DNA from: Planctomycetota bacterium
GTDB taxonomy: Bacteria > Planctomycetota > Phycisphaerae > Phycisphaerales > UBA1924
Direction: 5' to 3'
Assembly: GCA_023432465.1 (NCBI GenBank)
Contig: JAEYUO010000015.1
Coordinates: forward strand, 1 to 10,339
Length of the DNA: 10,339 nucleotides
Positions within the stretch are counted from its first letter, which is position 1; the number at the start of each line of letters is the position of its first letter. A program made the position numbers and the translations under genes. The notes beneath the pieces were generated by a model, which was given only the letters and a program-made list of their open reading frames with translations, was not told the DNA's origin and searched no databases. This document shows positions 6,433 through 10,339 of this stretch, in pieces.

Positions 6433-8217
6433 CTACGGAGTCGAGGCGGACCCAGCGGCCCCCGCGCCGGCGGGATGCACACCGATCCGCTCCATTCGTC
6501 GATCGACCCCCTCCGGTGTGATCGGGAACGCCGGCGGCGTCGGGTCGTCGTTCACACCGTCCCGCGGGTCCACAGGCGACCAGTCCAGCTTCGATGCCCC
6601 CAGCAGCGTGCCCGTTGCGAAGGCCAGATCGACCAGCGAGATCTGATAGTCCGCCAATGCGCGGATCTCCGACCTCTGCGCATCGGCGAGCTGCGCTGCC
6701 GCGTTCAACACATCCGTGCTTGTCCGGTCCCCGACATCAAACTGCCGCTGCTCCGCCTGCAGCGCGCGCCCGGAGGCAATCGCGCTCTGCCTCGCCGCCA
6801 TGATCCGCTGCCACGCCGCCTCCACGCTGTCAACCGCCGCCAGCACCTCCTGCTGGATCGCCTGCGTCCGCGCCTCCTTGGTCGCCAACCTTTGCAGCCG
6901 CGACAGGATCGCCTGATTCACACGCGATTTCGCCCCCTCGTTCCCAAGCGGAATCTCCCCCGTTACCCCCACCGACCAGCTCTCGAAGTTGTTCTCTCCG
7001 AGCTGCTGGTTCGCATCGCGGAATGTCGCGCCGAGTCCGCCGATGCGGTACTGATAGTCCAGCAGAAACGACGGCAGCGCCTGGTTCTTCGCAAACTCGA
7101 TGCTCGACAGGTCCTGCGCGAGCTGCAGCTCCAGCTCCAGCATCTCCATCCGCGCCCCGACCGCCTGATCCGCCAGCATGTCCCCGTCAAAGCTGTACCG
7201 CACCGGGTCCGGCGGGCTCGACGGAACGATCATCGTCCGCGTCTGCAGCTCCAGCCCCGGCTGGTTGATGATCCTCTTCACCGTCCGCTGCTGCTGCAGC
7301 ACCGCGTTCTCCGCGACGATGATCGCCTCCAGCCGCTCCGCCAGCCCCGCCTCCGCCCGGATCACCTCGATCTCCGCCACATCCCCCGCATCCACACGCC
7401 TCCGCGCCCGCCCAAGCTGCTCACTCGCCAGCTCATACTGCTGCTGCGCCACATCCAGCGCGCGCCGCGCCGCATCCAGAATCCAGTACGCACGGTCCGC
7501 CGCCGCAAGCTGCCGGATCACTTCCAGCTTCGTCCGCGCCTGCGTGATCTGATCCTGATACGACGCCACCCGGATCGAATAGGTGTTCGCTCGCCGCCCC
7601 GCGCCCCGCAGCAGCGGCTGACTCACCGATACCGTGAAGTCCGCGTTGTATGCCGTATTCAACGTGAAGAACGGATTGTTCGTCTCCGACCGCGATTCAA
7701 ACAGATCCACACTCACCCGCCCGCCCGTCCGCAGCGGAACATCCACCCCCGCGCCCACGAACACCGAGTCCTGCTGGTTGCTCGCCGTCACGTCAAACGT
7801 CGGGCTGTCGTTCTCCCGATACCCCGCCCGCGGCCGAAACACAGCCTCAAACCGCGCCTCCTCCTCCGTGATCCGTTCCGCCGAAATCACCGGCTCGATC
7901 ATCACCACCCGCAGGTCCAGGTTGTTCGCCAGCGTCGCCGCACGCACCTGCTCCAGCGACAGGCTCACCTGCTCCAATCCCTCAAAGCGCTTGCGTACGC
8001 CCGCCGAAAGCGCTGTCTCATCCGTCGGTGCCGGCGGAACCGCCGCGCTCTCGGCGTTGAATCGCTCGATCGCCCGCAGCCGTTCCGGCGTCGCCTTCCG
8101 CCCATAGTCCGTTTCGATCGACCCGAGCGGATTCGCGCACGCGCCAAGCAGGCCGCATGCACTACCACACACGAGCAGCCGGTATCCGACCCGCTGGATT
8201 CCATCACGCTTCTGCAT
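6433..8217 (-). CDS. TolC-family outer-membrane efflux lipoprotein
   Basis: This 594-residue protein is the outer-membrane channel of the efflux operon. From the ATG at 8217 it starts MQKRDGIQRVGYRLLV and has a lipobox LGAC with the lipidated Cys at 27; the residue after Cys is Ala, consistent with outer-membrane sorting by E. coli rules. Two OEP-type halves follow. The first starts at LSLEQVRAATLANN (about 85) and includes VSQPLLRGAGRRANTY, typical of the family. The second starts near LADQAVGARMEMLELELQL (about 348), with VGVTGEIPLGNEGAKSR and long Gln/Ala-rich helices. In TolC proteins, three chains form a beta barrel and a periplasmic alpha-helical tunnel. The tail after about residue 545 is Pro/Ala-rich and probably disordered. 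At 594 residues it is longer than typical TolC (about 470-500). The gene begins 60 bp after the permease stop and is probably co-transcribed. A GTG at 8256 would add 13 residues; the ATG has the better ribosome site. Confidence 0.92.
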   Translation of the reverse strand: MQKRDGIQRVGYRLLVCGSACGLLGACANPLGSIETDYGRKATPERLRAIERFNAESAAVPPAPTDETALSAGVRKRFEGLEQVSLSLEQVRAATLANNLDLRVVMIEPVISAERITEEEARFEAVFRPRAGYRENDSPTFDVTASNQQDSVFVGAGVDVPLRTGGRVSVDLFESRSETNNPFFTLNTAYNADFTVSVSQPLLRGAGRRANTYSIRVASYQDQITQARTKLEVIRQLAAADRAYWILDAARRALDVAQQQYELASEQLGRARRRVDAGDVAEIEVIRAEAGLAERLEAIIVAENAVLQQQRTVKRIINQPGLELQTRTMIVPSSPPDPVRYSFDGDMLADQAVGARMEMLELELQLAQDLSSIEFAKNQALPSFLLDYQYRIGGLGATFRDANQQLGENNFESWSVGVTGEIPLGNEGAKSRVNQAILSRLQRLATKEARTQAIQQEVLAAVDSVEAAWQRIMAARQSAIASGRALQAEQRQFDVGDRTSTDVLNAAAQLADAQRSEIRALADYQISLVDLAFATGTLLGASKLDWSPVDPRDGVNDDPTPPAFPITPEGVDRRMERIGVHPAGAGAAGSASTP

Positions 8218-8221
8218 AGGA

Positions 8222-8226
8222 CTCCC
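8222..8226 (-). promoter_or_regulatory. Ribosome binding site for the TolC-family gene
   Basis: GGGAG followed by TCCT precedes the ATG at 8217-8215. The spacing of four bases is a little short, but no comparable site serves the in-frame GTG at 8256, and the signal peptide starting at the ATG has a normal length (26 residues before Cys). Confidence 0.45.
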
Positions 8227-8244
8227 GCTCTGCTGCGCCGCGAA

Positions 8245-8276
8245 CCTCCCCCTCACCCTCTCACCTCATCTCCCCC
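8245..8276 (-). other. G/A-rich tract between permease and TolC genes
   Basis: Just after the permease stop, 29 of 32 bases on the - strand are purines, in GGGGGAG, GAGG and GAGGGGGAGG-like blocks. Only three runs reach three or more Gs, so it falls short of a standard quadruplex motif. It contains several Shine-Dalgarno-like GGAG/GAGG words and the GTG at 8256. It probably forms untranslated spacer within the operon mRNA. Confidence 0.3.
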
Positions 8277-8277
8277 T

Positions 8278-9519
8278 TCACTCATGCCGCAGCGCGACAA
8301 TCGGGTCCAGCCGCGCCGCCTTGATCGCCGGGAACATCCCGAACACCACGCCGATGAACACGCTGAACCCCACGCTCAGCAGCACCGCCCACGCCGGCAC
8401 CGCCGCCTCCGGCAACGGCGAGTTCGGAATCACTCGGAGCACCAGCACCAGCCCCTGCCCGATCCCCCACCCCAGCGCTGCGCCCATCAGGCACAGCACG
8501 ATCGACTCCACCAGGAACTGCATCAGGATCACCACCGGCCTCGCCCCCACCGCCTTCCGAAGCCCGATCTCCCGCGTCCGCTCGCTCACCGATACCAGCA
8601 TGATGTTCATGATCCCGATCCCGCCCACCAGCAGCGAGATTCCCACAATCGCCCCCAGGATCGCCGTCAGCGCGGCCGCCACAGACTTGAACTGATCGAT
8701 GAACTGCTGGAACACCCGCACCATGAACGTGTCCTCTTCACCCGGCTCCAGCCCGCGCATCGTCCGCAGCACGAACCGAACCTCCCCCTCCACCTCCGTC
8801 GCCAGCTCCGGCGACTTCAGCTGCCCCCACGCCATGTTGATGTGCCCGAACGGGTTCAGCAGCCGCGCCGTCCCATACGGAACAAAGATCTCCGTGGACG
8901 TGTTCCCCCCGCCGAACATCCCCGAAAGCTGGATCGTCTCCACCACGCCCACGATCATGAACCGCCGCCCGCCGATCAAGATGAACTCGTTCGTCGGATC
9001 CTCCGGCAGATCCAGCTCCGTGATGGCCTGATCGTTCACCAGGCACACCAGTTGCCTTTCCTGCTCATCAATGCTCGAGAACGGCCGCCCCAGGATCACC
9101 GCCCGCCCCTCGATCTCGTGCCAGTCGGGCCAGATCCCCACCACCGACACGCTCTCGATCTTCCGCTCCCCATGCTCGACCGGATACCCGCCGTAGAACA
9201 TCGGCGTGATCTTCTCCAGCGACGGGCAGTTTTCCACCAGCGCGTGCAGCTCCCGCTCCGTGAGTTGCACCTCCCGCCACGTCGTCCGCGTCCGCATCGA
9301 TTCCGGCAGCGTCCCGTCGAGGAACACCCGCCGCGTCCCGATCTTCTCAAACTGCGACAGAATGAACCGCTCCGCGCCCGTCATCGCACCCACCACCGCG
9401 ATAATCGCCGCGACCCCGATGATCACTCCCAGCGTCGTCAGCACCGCGCGAAACCTGTTCGCCCAGATCTGGCTGATGGCAAGCACCACCGTCTGGAGCA
9501 GCAGGCGCAGAACAATCAC
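8278..9519 (-). CDS. MacB-type ABC transporter permease (FtsX-like)
   Basis: This inner-membrane protein of 413 residues is the permease half of a MacB-type exporter. TM1 (about 25-47, TTLGVIIGVAAIIAVVGAM) is followed by a large periplasmic domain of about 230 residues. TM2 (about 283-306) runs into the family signature GIGIMNIMLVSVSERTREIG (300-319). TM3 lies at about 330-360 and TM4 at about 376-398, and the protein ends PAIKAARLDPIVALRHE, the classic C-terminus of MacB/FtsX permeases. MacB proteins work as dimers that drive periplasmic substrates through TolC by mechanotransmission. The start is GTG, overlapping the ATPase stop (GTGA), with GAGGGGG six bases upstream, so the two halves are translationally coupled. 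In E. coli MacB the ATPase and permease are one chain; here they are separate genes. The substrate cannot be read from sequence: macrolide, peptide, lipoprotein or siderophore export are all possible. Confidence 0.94.
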   Translation of the reverse strand: MIVLRLLLQTVVLAISQIWANRFRAVLTTLGVIIGVAAIIAVVGAMTGAERFILSQFEKIGTRRVFLDGTLPESMRTRTTWREVQLTERELHALVENCPSLEKITPMFYGGYPVEHGERKIESVSVVGIWPDWHEIEGRAVILGRPFSSIDEQERQLVCLVNDQAITELDLPEDPTNEFILIGGRRFMIVGVVETIQLSGMFGGGNTSTEIFVPYGTARLLNPFGHINMAWGQLKSPELATEVEGEVRFVLRTMRGLEPGEEDTFMVRVFQQFIDQFKSVAAALTAILGAIVGISLLVGGIGIMNIMLVSVSERTREIGLRKAVGARPVVILMQFLVESIVLCLMGAALGWGIGQGLVLVLRVIPNSPLPEAAVPAWAVLLSVGFSVFIGVVFGMFPAIKAARLDPIVALRHE

Positions 9520-10310
9520 GCGTTCCCCCTCGCACCCGCAGTGCCGGCCATCTCCGCCGCCGCCGTCATCTCCGCCGCCCGCCGCGCCATCCCCGCCACC
9601 GCGTTGAGATACTCCCGGTGCACGGGGTCATCGTTCGTCGGATAGTCGGTCAGCACCCGCCCATCCCTCAGCCGAATGATCCGGCTCGCGTGCCCCGCAA
9701 CATCCTCCTCGTGCGTCACGATCACGATTGTCTGCCCGTCGGCGTGCAGCTCCTTGAACAACCCAATGATCTCCTCGGCCGTCTGCGAATCCAGGTTGCC
9801 CGTCGGCTCATCCGCGAGCAGCAGGCTCGGCTGGTTCACCAGCGCGCGGGCGATCGCCACCCGCTGCCGCTGCCCGCCCGAGAGCTGGCTCGGCCGGTGC
9901 TTCATCCTGTCCTGCAGCTTCACCCGCTCAAGCGCCCTCACCGCCAGCCTCCGCGCGTTGAACGCGTGCTTGCTTGAGTACAGCAGCGGCAGCATCACGT
10001 TCTGCAGCGCGGTCTGCCGCGATAGCAGCTCAAACGACTGAAACACAAACCCGATCTCTTCATTCCGCACCTGCGCCAGCGCCCCCGCGCCCAGCGCGTG
10101 CGTCTGCCTGCCGTTGAGCTCATACGACCCCTTGCTCGGCCGATCCAGACACCCCAGGATGTTCATCAGCGTGCTCTTCCCCGAGCCCGAAGCCCCCATG
10201 ATCGCCACGAACTCATTCTTCTGGATCGTCAGATCCAGCCCGCGCAGCGCGTGCACGCGCTCAACGCCCACGCGGTAGATCTTCTCGAGCTTGCGGATCG
10301 CAATGGTCAT
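9516..10310 (-). CDS. MacB/LolD-type ABC transporter ATP-binding protein
   Basis: This 264-residue cytoplasmic ATPase powers the permease encoded next to it. All nucleotide-binding motifs are intact: Walker A GASGSGKST (39-47), Q-loop Gln at 91 (FVFQSFEL), signature LSGGQ (143-147), Walker B LLLADE with catalytic E168, D-loop GNLD (171-174) and switch His at 200 (VTHEED). The CLDRPSKGSYELNG segment and the Phe-Gln-Ser-Phe Q-loop context are typical of the MacB/LolD/FtsE group. A tail of about 28 residues after 236 is Ala/Met/Glu-rich and contains a short repeat, outside the normal domain of about 230 residues. The ATG has no obvious Shine-Dalgarno. An upstream frame on this strand stops at TGA 10-12 bases before the ATG, which would suit coupling to a preceding gene, plausibly a MacA-like adaptor, but the window ends there. 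Confidence 0.94.
   Translation of the reverse strand: MTIAIRKLEKIYRVGVERVHALRGLDLTIQKNEFVAIMGASGSGKSTLMNILGCLDRPSKGSYELNGRQTHALGAGALAQVRNEEIGFVFQSFELLSRQTALQNVMLPLLYSSKHAFNARRLAVRALERVKLQDRMKHRPSQLSGGQRQRVAIARALVNQPSLLLADEPTGNLDSQTAEEIIGLFKELHADGQTIVIVTHEEDVAGHASRIIRLRDGRVLTDYPTNDDPVHREYLNAVAGMARRAAEMTAAAEMAGTAGARGNA
9549..9579 (-). repeat. Short repeat in the ATPase tail
   Basis: The 13-base unit CATCTCCGCCGCC occurs on the + strand at 9549-9561 and 9567-9579, a period of 18 bp or six codons. On the coding strand it gives two Ala-Ala-Glu-Met blocks in the C-terminal tail of the ATPase. It probably arose by local slippage or duplication. Confidence 0.5.
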
Positions 10311-10339
10311 CAGGATTCAACCAATCCGCTCTACGCCCC

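Noticed and set aside
6420..6433. Perfect 14-bp palindrome GCGATCGCGATCGC at the end of the TolC-family gene
   Set aside because: It resembles the GCGATCGC octamer abundant in cyanobacteria, but it is a single occurrence at chance level and has no loop or T-run to act as a terminator.
8245..8293. A tiny 10-codon frame (ATG...TGA) across the permease stop on the - strand
   Set aside because: It is too short and has no homology or dedicated ribosome site; it is more simply intercistronic spacer.
6475..9645. A 1056-codon open frame on the + strand opposite the TolC and MacB-type genes
   Set aside because: Its product is an Arg/His/Pro/Gln-rich sequence with no recognisable fold and it crosses gene boundaries. 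It follows from the strong C-over-G bias of this strand opposite three well-supported genes.
10311..10339. End of an upstream gene in the last 29 bases
   Set aside because: A frame ending in TGA just before the ATPase start is present, but about seven codons are too few to identify a protein.

Overview
The window is GC-rich bacterial DNA with seven complete genes and no RNA genes, insertion sequences or CRISPR. A lipoprotein-type TolC channel and a MacB-type exporter point to a two-membrane (diderm) cell. High GC, a long Thermus-type isocitrate dehydrogenase, a ligase-associated DEXH helicase and an Eis-type acetyltransferase would fit a planctomycete (perhaps Phycisphaerae) or a relative. 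That placement is inference only, since no marker gene is present.

Layout. On the + strand, 24-1550 encodes a 508-residue isocitrate dehydrogenase. Everything else is on the - strand, so order of transcription runs from high to low coordinates. (1) An efflux operon: MacB-type ATPase (9516-10310), MacB-type permease (8278-9519, start overlapping the ATPase stop) and a TolC-family outer-membrane lipoprotein (6433-8217). Together these make up two of the three layers of a MacAB-TolC-type exporter; the periplasmic adaptor is not in the window and may lie just beyond 10339. (2) A DEXH helicase of the ligase-associated DNA damage response family (3636-6248), without its usual ligase, exonuclease and phosphoesterase partners. 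(3) An Eis-like GNAT acetyltransferase with a C-terminal SCP2-like domain (2253-3527). (4) A type II toxin-antitoxin pair (antitoxin 1873-2199, toxin 1565-1876) that meets the dehydrogenase gene tail to tail with only 14 bp between the stop codons.

The most informative non-coding signals are upstream of the antitoxin and the acetyltransferase. The antitoxin promoter has a GATAAT box 6 nt before the ATG and a perfect 16-bp palindrome filling the promoter spacer, which suggests an autoregulated, leaderless transcript. The acetyltransferase gene has the same geometry (TATCCT, 6 nt, ATG, no Shine-Dalgarno), with a G-quadruplex-capable tract further upstream. Base composition shifts near 6.1-6.4 kb: the efflux operon is strongly C-over-G on the + strand, while the helicase gene is balanced.

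I see no clearly new multi-gene system. The gene families are recognisable; the interest lies in variant residues, gene context and promoter architecture.
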